NCBI GenBank assembly: GCA_023434465.1
Contig: JAEYSQ010000080.1
Location: 1-11,850, forward strand
Reading direction: 5' to 3'
DNA: 11,850 nucleotides
Source of the DNA: Actinomycetes bacterium
GTDB taxonomy: Bacteria; Actinomycetota; Thermoleophilia; Solirubrobacterales; 70-9
Part shown: piece by piece, positions 1 to 7,092 of the stretch
Layout of the letters: every line of letters begins with the position of its first letter
How positions within the stretch are numbered: the first letter of the stretch is position 1
Made by a program: the position numbers and the translations under genes
The notes under the pieces: generated by a model
What the model saw: only the letters and a program-made list of their open reading frames with translations
The model's database searches: none
What the model was told of the DNA's origin: nothing

Positions 1-1
1 C

Positions 2-817
2 TTCAACCCTGGCGGCTCGGTCAAGGACCGGATCGGAGCGGCGATGATCGGCGCTGCGGAAGCAGGTGGAAAGTTGGTCCGTGGTGAATCGGTGATCGTC
101 GAACCGACCAGCGGCAACACCGGAATCGCCCTAGCCATGATCTGCGCGGCCCGTGGCTACGAGCTCGTCCTGACCATGCCGGAGGGGATGAGCCGGGAAC
201 GGTCGAAGCTGCTGCGGGCCTACGGGGCCGAGGTCCAGGAGACTTCCTCGATGGGAGGGATGGACGAGGCAGTCGAGCTCGCCAAGAAGATCGCCCGGGA
301 TCGGCAGGGCTACATGCCACTTCAATTTTCGAATCCGGCCAATCCCGAGGCACACTTTCGAACGACCGGACCCGAGATCTGGTCCGACACCGGTGGCGAG
401 GTCGACGCCTTTGTCTGCGGAGTGGGAACCGGAGGTACGGTTACCGGTGTCGCCAGATACCTTCGGGAACAGGGCTCCAGCGCCAGGATCATCGCGGTCG
501 AACCGGCATCCTCGCCGGTGCTCTCGGGCGGAAGCCTGGGCCCCCACCGGATCCAGGGAATTGGTGCCGGCTTCATCCCGGAAGTGCTGGATGTGGACCT
601 GCTCGACGAAGTGATCCAGGTCAGCGACGACGACGCACTGCGGACGGCCCGCCACCTCGCGGCGAGGGAAGGCATCCTCGGCGGCATCTCCGCCGGAGCC
701 AACGTGCACGCCGCACTCGAACTTGCGGCCCGGCCCGAACTCGCTGGTGGAAGGATCGTCACGCTGGTCTGCGACAGCGGCGACCGGTACATGTCGCTCC
801 CGTTCTTCGGCAGCTGA
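2..817 (+). CDS. cysK: Cysteine synthase (O-acetylserine sulfhydrylase), 5' end cut by window
   Basis: PLP enzyme that replaces the acetyl group of O-acetyl-L-serine with sulfide to give L-cysteine in the cytoplasm. The fragment is 271 residues; the usual length is about 305-310, so roughly 35 N-terminal residues lie upstream. Seen in sequence: NPGGSVKDR with the Schiff-base lysine at fragment residue 8 (bases 23-25), the substrate loop TSGNTG, the PLP-phosphate glycine loop GTGGT, GIGAGFIP, and near the end GGISAGAN and CDSGDRY, where the serine contacts the PLP ring nitrogen in this family. No CBS domain follows, so it is not a cystathionine beta-synthase with a regulatory tail. cysE lies 114 bases downstream on the same strand, which fits a cysteine pathway pair. 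CysK against CysM cannot be settled fully without the N-terminus, but GIGAGFIP favours CysK. Confidence 0.95.
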   Translation, partial: FNPGGSVKDRIGAAMIGAAEAGGKLVRGESVIVEPTSGNTGIALAMICAARGYELVLTMPEGMSRERSKLLRAYGAEVQETSSMGGMDEAVELAKKIARDRQGYMPLQFSNPANPEAHFRTTGPEIWSDTGGEVDAFVCGVGTGGTVTGVARYLREQGSSARIIAVEPASSPVLSGGSLGPHRIQGIGAGFIPEVLDVDLLDEVIQVSDDDALRTARHLAAREGILGGISAGANVHAALELAARPELAGGRIVTLVCDSGDRYMSLPFFGS

Positions 818-839
818 CCCCCGGCCCACCCGCGAGTTT

Positions 840-889
840 CGCGAGATTGAAGTTAGCCGCCACATGACGCTCCTGGCTTCAACCTCGCG
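840..889 (+). promoter_or_regulatory. Imperfect inverted repeat between cysK and cysE (operator or hairpin)
   Basis: Two 13-base arms, 840-852 (CGCGAGATTGAAG) and 877-889 (CTTCAACCTCGCG), are reverse complements apart from one A/C mismatch, with a 24-base loop. It starts 22 bases after the cysK stop and ends 30 bases before the proposed cysE -10 box. There is no T-run after the right arm, so a classic intrinsic terminator is not shown. It could be a cysK terminator of the tail-less type, a leader structure if cysK and cysE are co-transcribed, or an operator for a dimeric regulator. Confidence 0.45.
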
Positions 890-919
890 GTTGATCACTA
901 CCCACCGGTGCCGAGCCTC

Positions 920-925
920 TACGCT
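920..925 (+). promoter_or_regulatory. Putative -10 box for leaderless cysE
   Basis: TACGCT matches TANNNT and ends 6 bases before a GTG at 932, so transcription would begin at or next to that codon. No clear -35 box is seen at 17-18 bases. The geometry is the same as in front of pcrA, which is why I prefer GTG 932 over GTG 908 for cysE. Confidence 0.4.
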
Positions 926-931
926 TTGCCG

Positions 932-1669
932 GTGGCCGACGACCTGATCAGCCGAACCGTCGGGGGCCTTCGCTCCCACATCGCCGCCGCCCGCGGTCGC
1001 GATCCCGCGACCGCGAACGTGTCCAGCATCGAGATCATCCTGACCTGGCCAGGAGTCCAGGCGATCCTCGCGTACCGGCTGGCCAACCGGTTGCGCCGCT
1101 CCGGCGTGCCGTTGCTGCCCTTTGCCGTCGTCTACCTGAGCCGGGCGGTGACCGGGATCGAGATCCATCCTGACGCGAAGATCGGCCCGGGGCTCTTCAT
1201 CGACCATGGCGCCGGTGTGGTCATCGGTGAAACCGCCGAGATCGGCGAAGACGTGACCCTGTACCAGGGGGTGACTCTGGGCGGGACCGGTTTCCAGTCC
1301 GGAAAGCGGCATCCGACCGTCGAGGACAACGTGACGATCGGCTCGGGTGCGAAGCTGCTTGGTCCGATCAGGATCGGCCACGGCGCCAAGATCGGTGCGA
1401 ACACAGTGGTGGTGGAGAACGTGCCGCCGCGTTCGACCGTGGTCGGGAACCCCGGGCACCCGGTCAGGGTCGATGGTCACAAGGTCGCCGACGGCCCTGA
1501 TGCCGACTGGATTCACCTGCCGGACCCGCTTCAGGACGCGGTGAAGTCCCTTTCGGCCCGGATCAAGGAGCTCGAGAAGCAGGTAGCGGACCTTTCCGGG
1601 GAACCTCACCCGGATGTCGACGAGCCCGACTCCGGTCCCAAGAAGGGGCGCTCCTCGGCCGGCGGCTGA
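932..1669 (+). CDS. cysE: Serine O-acetyltransferase
   Basis: Transfers acetyl from acetyl-CoA to L-serine, giving O-acetylserine for CysK; this is usually the feedback-controlled step of cysteine synthesis. With GTG 932 the protein is 245 residues. A helical N-terminal part (about 1-70) is followed by a left-handed beta-helix of hexapeptide repeats (about 74-175). Key motifs are GIEIHPDA, IDHGAGVVIGE (His92, the catalytic histidine by family alignment), GVTLGGTG, KRHPT (His127, second active-site histidine) and VVGNPGHPV. The short Bacillus-type form resembles this core. The tail, residues 200-245, is extra: a charged helix that could be a short coiled coil, then a Pro/Ser/Gly-rich end. GTG 908 would add 8 residues but has neither a ribosome site nor a -10 box before it. 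cysK lies upstream and pcrA 74 bases downstream. Confidence 0.93.
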   Translation: MADDLISRTVGGLRSHIAAARGRDPATANVSSIEIILTWPGVQAILAYRLANRLRRSGVPLLPFAVVYLSRAVTGIEIHPDAKIGPGLFIDHGAGVVIGETAEIGEDVTLYQGVTLGGTGFQSGKRHPTVEDNVTIGSGAKLLGPIRIGHGAKIGANTVVVENVPPRSTVVGNPGHPVRVDGHKVADGPDADWIHLPDPLQDAVKSLSARIKELEKQVADLSGEPHPDVDEPDSGPKKGRSSAGG

Positions 1670-1677
1670 ATTCCGGG

Positions 1678-1699
1678 GGAGGCCGGGTTTCCGGCGTCC
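1678..1699 (+). terminator. Short GC hairpin after cysE, possible tail-less terminator
   Basis: GCCGG (1682-1686) and CCGGC (1691-1695) pair around a GTTT loop. The stem extends by GGA/TCC across one G/G mismatch. It begins 8 bases after the cysE stop and ends 32 bases before the pcrA -10 box. There is no T tract, so termination is only a suggestion; short GC palindromes are common in DNA of this composition. Confidence 0.3.
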
Positions 1700-1731
1700 A
1701 CCGAAGGGGTCGGCGCCGCCGCCTCGATGGG

Positions 1732-1737
1732 TATCCT
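1732..1737 (+). promoter_or_regulatory. Putative -10 box for leaderless pcrA
   Basis: TATCCT fits TANNNT and ends 6 bases before the GTG at 1744. No purine-rich ribosome site lies in that gap and no good -35 box is visible. The spacing fits transcription starting at the start codon, as is frequent in actinobacteria. Confidence 0.5.
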
Positions 1738-1743
1738 CGACTG

Positions 1744-4050
1744 GTGGAAGCGGCTTCAAATTACGAGAGTGGCGTACCCGATTCACCCGGGCCGAACGAG
1801 GCCGGGACCGGGGCTCCCGCGCACCTCTTCGCCGATGGCCTGAACCCGCCGCAACGGGAGGCGGTCGAATACGGCGACGGTCCGCTCCTGGTCATCGCCG
1901 GGGCCGGTTCCGGCAAGACCAGGGTGCTGACTCACCGAATCGTCCACCTGCTGGCCACGCGGCGGGCCCGGCCGGGTGAGATCCTGGCGATCACCTTTAC
2001 CAACCGGGCGGCAACCGAGATGCGCGAGAGGGTGGAGGAACTGATCGGTTCGAAGTCCCGCGCCATGTGGGTCACCACCTTCCATTCGGCCTGTGGCCGG
2101 ATGTTGCGCGGTGACGCCGAGAAACTTGGCTACGCGCGGGCTTTCACGATCTACGACGAAGCTGACTCGATTCGAATGATCAAACGGGTTATGGAAGAAC
2201 TCGACGTTGACCCGAAACGGTTTCCCGCCCGGGCGATCAAGAACGCGATCTCGGGAGCCAAGAACGAATTGATCGATCCCGAGGAGTACAAGCAGCGCGG
2301 CGGCTCCTATTTCGAGGACACCGCGGCCAAGGTCTACGCGCTTTATGAACAGCGCATGCTCGAGTCGAACGCGATGGACTTCGACGACCTGCTGGTGCGC
2401 ATGGTCAACGTCCTGGAACTTTTTCCCGAGGTTCGCGAGCGATGGCAGCGGGCCTTCCGCCATGTTCTCGTCGACGAGTACCAGGACACGAACCACGCCC
2501 AGTACCGGCTGCTCCAACTGCTCTGTGGCGAGCACCGGAATTTGACCGTGGTCGGCGACGAGGACCAGTCGATCTATGGCTTCCGCCACGCCGACATCCG
2601 CAACATCCTCGACTTCGAGAATGACTTTCCCGACGCGAAGGTAGTCAAGCTCGAGCAGAACTACCGCTCGACTCAGACCATCCTTTCGGCCGCAAACGCA
2701 GTCGTGGAAAACAACCGGGACCGCCGGCCGAAGAAGCTCTGGACCGACCTCGGCCAGGGTGAAGAGATCGAGGTGGTGCGGCTGACCGACGAGCACGAGG
2801 AGGCGCGCTGGGTGGCCGGCGAGCTGGAGCGCCTGGTCGAGGAAGAAGGCATCTCGCCGCTCGACGTGGCCGTCTTCTACCGGATGAACGCCATGAGCCG
2901 GGTACTCGAGGACACGCTGGTCCGCTTCGGCACCGCTTACCAGGTGATCGGTGGTACGCGCTTCTATGACCGGGCCGAGATCAAGGACGCGATCGCCTAC
3001 CTGCAGTACATCGCCAATCCGCGAGATTCGGTCGCTTTCACCCGAATCGTCAATTCGCCCAAGCGCGGGATTGGCAACACCACCCAGGGCCGCCTGCTCA
3101 GCTTCGCCAACACCACCGGCGATGACATCTGGGACGTGGCGAGCCAGGTTGAAAGCGTGCCCGGAGTCGGCACCGCCGCGATCCGGGCGGTCACCGAGTT
3201 CCAGCGAACCATGCGTGGCCTGAAAGAGGATGTGGAAGGCCGCCCACTTGCCGACCTGCTCGAGCGGGTGCTGGACGAAACCGGGTACCTCGAAGCGCTT
3301 GAATCCGAACGGACGATCGAAGCGGAAGGCCGGGTCGAGAACCTGCGTGAACTGATCGGCGTCGCCGGCGAGTTCGACACCAACCGGGCGCTCGAAGGTG
3401 AAAGCGACGTCACGCCACTCGATGAGTTCCTGCAGCAGATCTCGCTCTACTCGGAGCAGGACAAGCTGGCCAAAAAGGAAGAGTTGCTGACCCTCATGAC
3501 CCTCCACAACGCGAAGGGCCTGGAGTACGACACGGTCTTCATCATCGGTTGCGAGGACGGCGTCTTCCCGCATCAGCGCGCGCTCGACGAGGGCGAGGAA
3601 GAGGAGGAACGCCGGCTCTGTTATGTCGGCATCACCCGGGCCCGAAAGCGGCTCTACCTGACCGGGGCCCGCACCCGTCGGATGTTCGGGGGCCGCGCGG
3701 AAGCGACCATGCCTTCGCGATTCCTCGACGAGCTTCCCGCCACCCTGGTTCACCAGCAGGGCTCGTCGGTGGGAGGCGGCTTCAGCACCGGTTACACAAG
3801 CGGCGGGCACGGCAGCGGCCGGGCTCGCAGCTACCGGGCGCCGGGCCGGCCCCGTTCGGGCCCCAGCCCGGTCCAGCCTGAAACTGCGGTCCAGCTCGCG
3901 GTCGGTGTTGATGTGACCCACGCCTCCTTCGGGGACGGCGTGGTATTCGGGGCTGAGCCGGGAGGGGTGATCGTGGTTCGTTTCGCCAACGACGGCAGCG
4001 AGCGGAAACTGATGGCCGAATACGCACCGATCCGGAAACGGTCGGCGTGA
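1744..4050 (+). CDS. pcrA: ATP-dependent 3'-5' DNA helicase, UvrD/PcrA family
   Basis: Superfamily 1A helicase acting in nucleotide excision repair, removal of stalled RNA polymerase and clearance of recombination intermediates. It has 768 residues, in the normal range. Motifs in order: Q motif NPPQREAV (34-41), Walker A GAGSGKT (53-59, Lys58), motif Ia TFTNRAATEM, FHSACGRML, Walker B DEYQDTN (244-250), motif III GDEDQSIYGFR (271-281), motif IV QNYRST (305-310), motif V TLHNAKGLEYD (586-596) and motif VI with YVGITRARKRL (627-637). A Gly/Ser/Arg/Pro-rich flexible linker (about 671-712) leads to a C-terminal Tudor-like domain (about 721-766; key pattern H-x-x-FGDGVV...VRF...APIRKR). In PcrA/UvrD this domain binds RNA polymerase, which favours this subgroup over Rep or RecB/AddA. 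The GTG start is supported by the -10 box just upstream. folD follows after 42 bases. Confidence 0.96.
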   Translation: MEAASNYESGVPDSPGPNEAGTGAPAHLFADGLNPPQREAVEYGDGPLLVIAGAGSGKTRVLTHRIVHLLATRRARPGEILAITFTNRAATEMRERVEELIGSKSRAMWVTTFHSACGRMLRGDAEKLGYARAFTIYDEADSIRMIKRVMEELDVDPKRFPARAIKNAISGAKNELIDPEEYKQRGGSYFEDTAAKVYALYEQRMLESNAMDFDDLLVRMVNVLELFPEVRERWQRAFRHVLVDEYQDTNHAQYRLLQLLCGEHRNLTVVGDEDQSIYGFRHADIRNILDFENDFPDAKVVKLEQNYRSTQTILSAANAVVENNRDRRPKKLWTDLGQGEEIEVVRLTDEHEEARWVAGELERLVEEEGISPLDVAVFYRMNAMSRVLEDTLVRFGTAYQVIGGTRFYDRAEIKDAIAYLQYIANPRDSVAFTRIVNSPKRGIGNTTQGRLLSFANTTGDDIWDVASQVESVPGVGTAAIRAVTEFQRTMRGLKEDVEGRPLADLLERVLDETGYLEALESERTIEAEGRVENLRELIGVAGEFDTNRALEGESDVTPLDEFLQQISLYSEQDKLAKKEELLTLMTLHNAKGLEYDTVFIIGCEDGVFPHQRALDEGEEEEERRLCYVGITRARKRLYLTGARTRRMFGGRAEATMPSRFLDELPATLVHQQGSSVGGGFSTGYTSGGHGSGRARSYRAPGRPRSGPSPVQPETAVQLAVGVDVTHASFGDGVVFGAEPGGVIVVRFANDGSERKLMAEYAPIRKRSA

Positions 4051-4076
4051 AACGCGGTGCGAATGGACAATGAATA

Positions 4077-4084
4077 GGGAAGGT
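4077..4084 (+). promoter_or_regulatory. Ribosome binding site supporting the TTG start of folD
   Basis: AGGGAAGG lies 8 bases before TTG 4093. There is no ATG or GTG near the conserved N-terminal KIIDGK motif, so this site decides a rare TTG start. Confidence 0.6.
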
Positions 4085-4092
4085 TCGGGCGG

Positions 4093-4944
4093 TTGAGCGC
4101 AAAGATCATCGATGGCAAGCAGGTTTCGGCGGAGGTCCGAGAACGGGTCGGCGCCCAGGTGGAGGAGTTCATCGCCGCCGGGGGCCATCAACCGGTTCTG
4201 GCCACCGTGCTGGTCGGTGACGATCCGGCTTCCCATGTTTACGTGGCGAACAAGATCAAGGCCTGCGAGGCGGCCGGGATTGGCTCGGTGCATCACGAAC
4301 TTCCGGCCGACACCAGCCAGGCGGACCTGCTGACCCTGGTCAAGACGCTTGGCGATGACGATTCGGTCGACGGGATCCTGGTTCAGCTGCCGCCGCCGGA
4401 TCACATCGACGCCGACGCGGTGATCGCGGCCATCGATCCGGCCAAGGACGTCGACGGTCTCACCGCGACCAGCGCCGGCCTTCTGGCCAGTGGTCGCCCC
4501 GGACTCGTTTCCTGCACACCGGCGGGAGTGATCGAGCTACTCGACCACGCCGGAACTGAACTCGAGGGGGCGGAAGCGGTGATCGTCGGCCGCTCCAACC
4601 TGGTCGGACGTCCGTTGATCAGCCTGCTACTTGGCCGCAACGCCACCGTGACGGCCGCCCATTCGCGCACCCGGGATCTGGCCGCGGTTTGCCGCCGGGC
4701 CGACGTCCTGGTCGCCGCCGTGGGGGTTCCCGAACTGATCGGTGCCGGGCACGTGAAGCCCGGAGCGACGGTGATCGACGTCGGCATCAACCGCACCGAG
4801 GACGGGCTGAAGGGCGATGTCGACTTCGAAGCCGCAGTCGAGATTGCCGGTGCGATCACGCCGGTGCCTGGCGGCGTCGGCCCGATGACGATAGCCATGC
4901 TGATGGCCAACACCCTTGCCGCAGCCCGGGCGAGGTCCAAATGA
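4093..4944 (+). CDS. folD: Bifunctional methylenetetrahydrofolate dehydrogenase / methenyltetrahydrofolate cyclohydrolase
   Basis: Interconverts 5,10-methylene-, 5,10-methenyl- and 10-formyl-tetrahydrofolate using NADP, supplying one-carbon units for purines and formyl-Met-tRNA. The protein is 283 residues, the family norm. The start is TTG, placing KIIDGK at residues 4-9 as expected. Active-site residues line up with the E. coli enzyme without gaps: Tyr50 and Lys54 in YVANK, Gln98 in VQLPP, Asp121 in KDVDG. The Rossmann half shows VIVGRSNLVGRP (163-174) for NADP, and PGGVGPMT (259-266) is present near the end. The stop codon overlaps the ATG of the next gene (ATGA at 4941-4944), implying translational coupling. 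Gene spacing suggests a pcrA-folD-membrane protein transcription unit. Confidence 0.96.
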   Translation: MSAKIIDGKQVSAEVRERVGAQVEEFIAAGGHQPVLATVLVGDDPASHVYVANKIKACEAAGIGSVHHELPADTSQADLLTLVKTLGDDDSVDGILVQLPPPDHIDADAVIAAIDPAKDVDGLTATSAGLLASGRPGLVSCTPAGVIELLDHAGTELEGAEAVIVGRSNLVGRPLISLLLGRNATVTAAHSRTRDLAAVCRRADVLVAAVGVPELIGAGHVKPGATVIDVGINRTEDGLKGDVDFEAAVEIAGAITPVPGGVGPMTIAMLMANTLAAARARSK

Positions 4945-5291
4945 AACTCTCACGGGTGCATCCGTTCGAGTGGCTGGCCGGCCTGGTCGGATTGACAGTG
5001 GTGATCGGAATGATCTCCGAAATCAATTCGCCTGGCGCGCTTCACGTGATTGTCTTCCTGGTCGCCGCAGCGGGCGCAGTCCTGCCAGTTGCTGTGGCCA
5101 TGAGCGCGAGAACAAACGTGCCGATCATCTACGAGACCCTGCTCTGGATCGTCTCCGGCCTGGTCGGCCTGATCCTCGTGATCAAGTCCGTGTTTTCGTC
5201 CGAGGTTGGCTTCGAGCCAGGCTGGCTGGCTCTGGCGGGGATGCTCGCCATGAGCTTCGCGCTCTGGCGCAGCGTCGCGCGAGAACATTGA
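4941..5291 (+). CDS. Small four-helix membrane protein of unknown function
   Basis: I do not recognise this 116-residue protein. It has four likely membrane helices at about residues 11-27, 34-54, 63-84 and 93-110, short loops, a basic N-terminus (MKLSRVHPFEW) and the C-terminal end WRSVAREH. Its ATG overlaps the folD stop in an ATGA junction. A GAGG at 4932-4935 is 5 bases upstream and can act as ribosome site, so co-translation with folD is likely. gatC begins 46 bases later from its own promoter. No enzyme motif, cysteine pair or conserved charged residue within a helix suggests a reaction; a transporter or an accessory membrane protein would both be guesses. That it is a real gene is supported by the overlap, the ribosome site and the regular hydrophobic pattern. 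Confidence 0.8.
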   Translation: MKLSRVHPFEWLAGLVGLTVVIGMISEINSPGALHVIVFLVAAAGAVLPVAVAMSARTNVPIIYETLLWIVSGLVGLILVIKSVFSSEVGFEPGWLALAGMLAMSFALWRSVAREH

Positions 5292-5300
5292 GCGACCGGG

Positions 5301-5330
5301 CTGACGCGCCCGCTTCACCGTCCATAAGAT
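5301..5330 (+). promoter_or_regulatory. Promoter of the gatCAB operon, leaderless type
   Basis: CTGACG (5301-5306) as -35, an 18-base spacer, and TAAGAT (5325-5330) as -10. The -10 box ends 7 bases before the gatC GTG, so the transcript should begin at or next to the start codon. This is the best-formed promoter in the window. Confidence 0.65.
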
Positions 5331-5337
5331 CATTTCC

Positions 5338-5628
5338 GTGATTGAGCGCGAACAGGTTCTGCATGTCGCCCGGTTATCCCGGCTGCGGCTGAGTGAACAG
5401 GAGATCGACACCCTGACCGGGGAACTCTCCTCGGTCCTCGACCACGTCGACAAGCTGGCCGAAGTCGACATCGATGGGACCGAGCCGACTTCCCACGTCG
5501 TGCCGCTGGAGAACGTCCTGCGCGACGACGAGCCGCGGCCCAGCCTCGACCGGGAGGTCGCGCTTTCGCAGGCTCCGGATCCATACGAAGGTGCCTTCCG
5601 GGTGCCCTCGCCGCAGGCAGAGGCCTAG
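5338..5628 (+). CDS. gatC: Aspartyl/glutamyl-tRNA amidotransferase subunit C
   Basis: Small subunit that wraps around GatA and GatB and stabilises the amidotransferase. It has 96 residues, the usual length. The N-terminal helices carry the typical pattern VLHVARLSRLRLSEQEID and SVLDHVDKL, followed by the extended arm PTSHVVPLENVLRDDEP that lies on its partners. It starts with GTG at 5338, chosen because the conserved N-terminus begins there and a -10 box sits 7 bases upstream; no Shine-Dalgarno is present. gatA follows 3 bases after the stop codon, so the three subunits are made from one message in the order C-A-B. Confidence 0.95.
   Translation: MIEREQVLHVARLSRLRLSEQEIDTLTGELSSVLDHVDKLAEVDIDGTEPTSHVVPLENVLRDDEPRPSLDREVALSQAPDPYEGAFRVPSPQAEA
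5619..5623 (+). promoter_or_regulatory. Ribosome binding site of gatA
   Basis: AGAGG lies 8 bases before the gatA ATG and within the last codons of gatC. It shows that internal genes of this operon use Shine-Dalgarno starts, unlike gatC. Confidence 0.5.
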
Positions 5629-5631
5629 GCG

Positions 5632-7092
5632 ATGGCTGATATCGAGCTGATTGCCGCCACCGGAGCCGAGACCGCGGCGAAGATTGCCGGCGGGGAGATC
5701 TCGGCTGACGAGGTTCTCGACTTCTGGCTGGAACGCGCTTCTCGGGACGGGCTGAACGGCTACCTTTGGCATGCCGATCGTGAATCGGCCCGGGCGGGTG
5801 TAAGGCCGGACGGTGGTGCGCTGAACGGCGTGCCGCTCGCGATCAAGGACATCTTCTGCACCGAGGGGGTTCCGACCACTGCCGCCTCGAAAATTCTCGG
5901 TGGCTACGTCCCGCCCTATACCTCGACCGCAGTCAGCCGGCTGCGCGAGGCCGGCCTGCCGATGCTGGGCAAGACCAATATGGACGAGTTCGCGATGGGC
6001 TCATCGAACGAGAACTCGGCCTACGGTGCCTGCCTCAACCCCTGGGATACCGAAAGGGTTCCCGGCGGATCCTCCGGCGGCTCGGCCGCCGTGGTGGCAG
6101 GTGGACTCGCCCCTTGGTCGATCGGCACGGATACCGGTGGTTCGATCCGCCAGCCCGCCGGCTTCTGCGGGATCGTCGGCCTCAAACCAACCTATGGCGC
6201 GATCTCCCGTTTCGGCATGATCGCCTTCGCTTCCTCGCTCGACCAATGCGGGCCGATGACCCGGAACGTCACCGACGCCGCCCACCTGCTGGCCGTGATG
6301 CAGGGCCGGGACGGGATGGACTCGACCTCGGTCGGGATCGAAGGCGGCATCAAGGCACCGAGCGCCGAACGGCTCGACGGACTCACCTTCGGGGTGCCCC
6401 GCTCGTTGATGAGCGACGGGGTCGAGTCGGGCGTGCTGGCCCGTTTCGAGGAAACCCTGATCAGAATCGCCGAACTGGGCGGAGAGATCGTCGACATCGA
6501 GCTGCCCCACGCGGAGCATGCGATCTCTGCCTATTACGTGCTGGCCCCGGCCGAGGCATCGACCAACCTTTCCCGCTACGACGGGGTTCGCTACGGCTTC
6601 CGGGGTAGCGACGAGGACCTCCTCTCGATGTACGAAGTAACCCGTGAAGACGGCTTCGGCCCGGAGGTCAAACGCCGGATCATGCTCGGTACTTACGCGC
6701 TCTCATCCGGTTACTACGACGCCTACTACGGCCGTGCCCAGCGGGTACGGACCCGAATCGTCGAGGATTTCGACCAGGCCTTTGGTCAGGTTGACTTCGT
6801 AGTCACACCGACCTCTCCGACCGTCGCCTTCAAACTCGGTGAGAAGACCGCCGACCCCTGGACGATGTACCTGAGCGACATCTTTACGGTGCCGATCTCC
6901 CTGGCCGGTATTCCCGCGATCTCGATACCGGCTGGTCTGGCCGAGCCCGACGGGGGAGGGCCCGAGCTTCCGGTCGGGTTCCAGATTGCCGCACCGGCTT
7001 TCGGTGAGCAGAAGCTGCTCGAGACTTCCTACGCGCTGGAGCAGGCAATCGGATTCGACGGTTCGCGCGGATTGAATGGAGGCACCGCATGA
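5632..7092 (+). CDS. gatA: Aspartyl/glutamyl-tRNA amidotransferase subunit A (glutaminase)
   Basis: Amidase-signature subunit that hydrolyses glutamine and sends ammonia through the complex to the tRNA-bound aspartate or glutamate in GatB. The protein is 486 residues, typical. The Ser-cisSer-Lys triad is complete: Lys72 in PLAIKDIF, Ser147 in GGSSGGSAA and Ser171 in DTGGSIRQPA, with the same spacing as in characterised GatA. GFCGIVGLKPTYG follows as expected. Its placement between gatC and gatB rules out a stand-alone amidase. The final codons overlap the gatB start (ATGA at 7089-7092), so equal synthesis of both subunits by coupling is likely. Confidence 0.97.
   Translation: MADIELIAATGAETAAKIAGGEISADEVLDFWLERASRDGLNGYLWHADRESARAGVRPDGGALNGVPLAIKDIFCTEGVPTTAASKILGGYVPPYTSTAVSRLREAGLPMLGKTNMDEFAMGSSNENSAYGACLNPWDTERVPGGSSGGSAAVVAGGLAPWSIGTDTGGSIRQPAGFCGIVGLKPTYGAISRFGMIAFASSLDQCGPMTRNVTDAAHLLAVMQGRDGMDSTSVGIEGGIKAPSAERLDGLTFGVPRSLMSDGVESGVLARFEETLIRIAELGGEIVDIELPHAEHAISAYYVLAPAEASTNLSRYDGVRYGFRGSDEDLLSMYEVTREDGFGPEVKRRIMLGTYALSSGYYDAYYGRAQRVRTRIVEDFDQAFGQVDFVVTPTSPTVAFKLGEKTADPWTMYLSDIFTVPISLAGIPAISIPAGLAEPDGGGPELPVGFQIAAPAFGEQKLLETSYALEQAIGFDGSRGLNGGTA
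7078..7082 (+). promoter_or_regulatory. Ribosome binding site of gatB
   Basis: GGAGG lies 6 bases before the gatB ATG, inside the end of gatA. It is the strongest Shine-Dalgarno sequence in the window. Confidence 0.65.

Noticed and set aside
131..1786. 551-codon open frame on the - strand over cysK and cysE
   Set aside because: It has the same cause: the + strand encodes intact catalytic motifs of both enzymes, and the antisense product resembles nothing.
1783..4404. 873-codon open frame on the - strand across pcrA and folD
   Set aside because: The translation is a shadow of the real genes: no domain, low-complexity Arg/Pro/Val pattern, and full-length PcrA and FolD with all motifs lie on the + strand. 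Long antisense frames are expected at this GC content.
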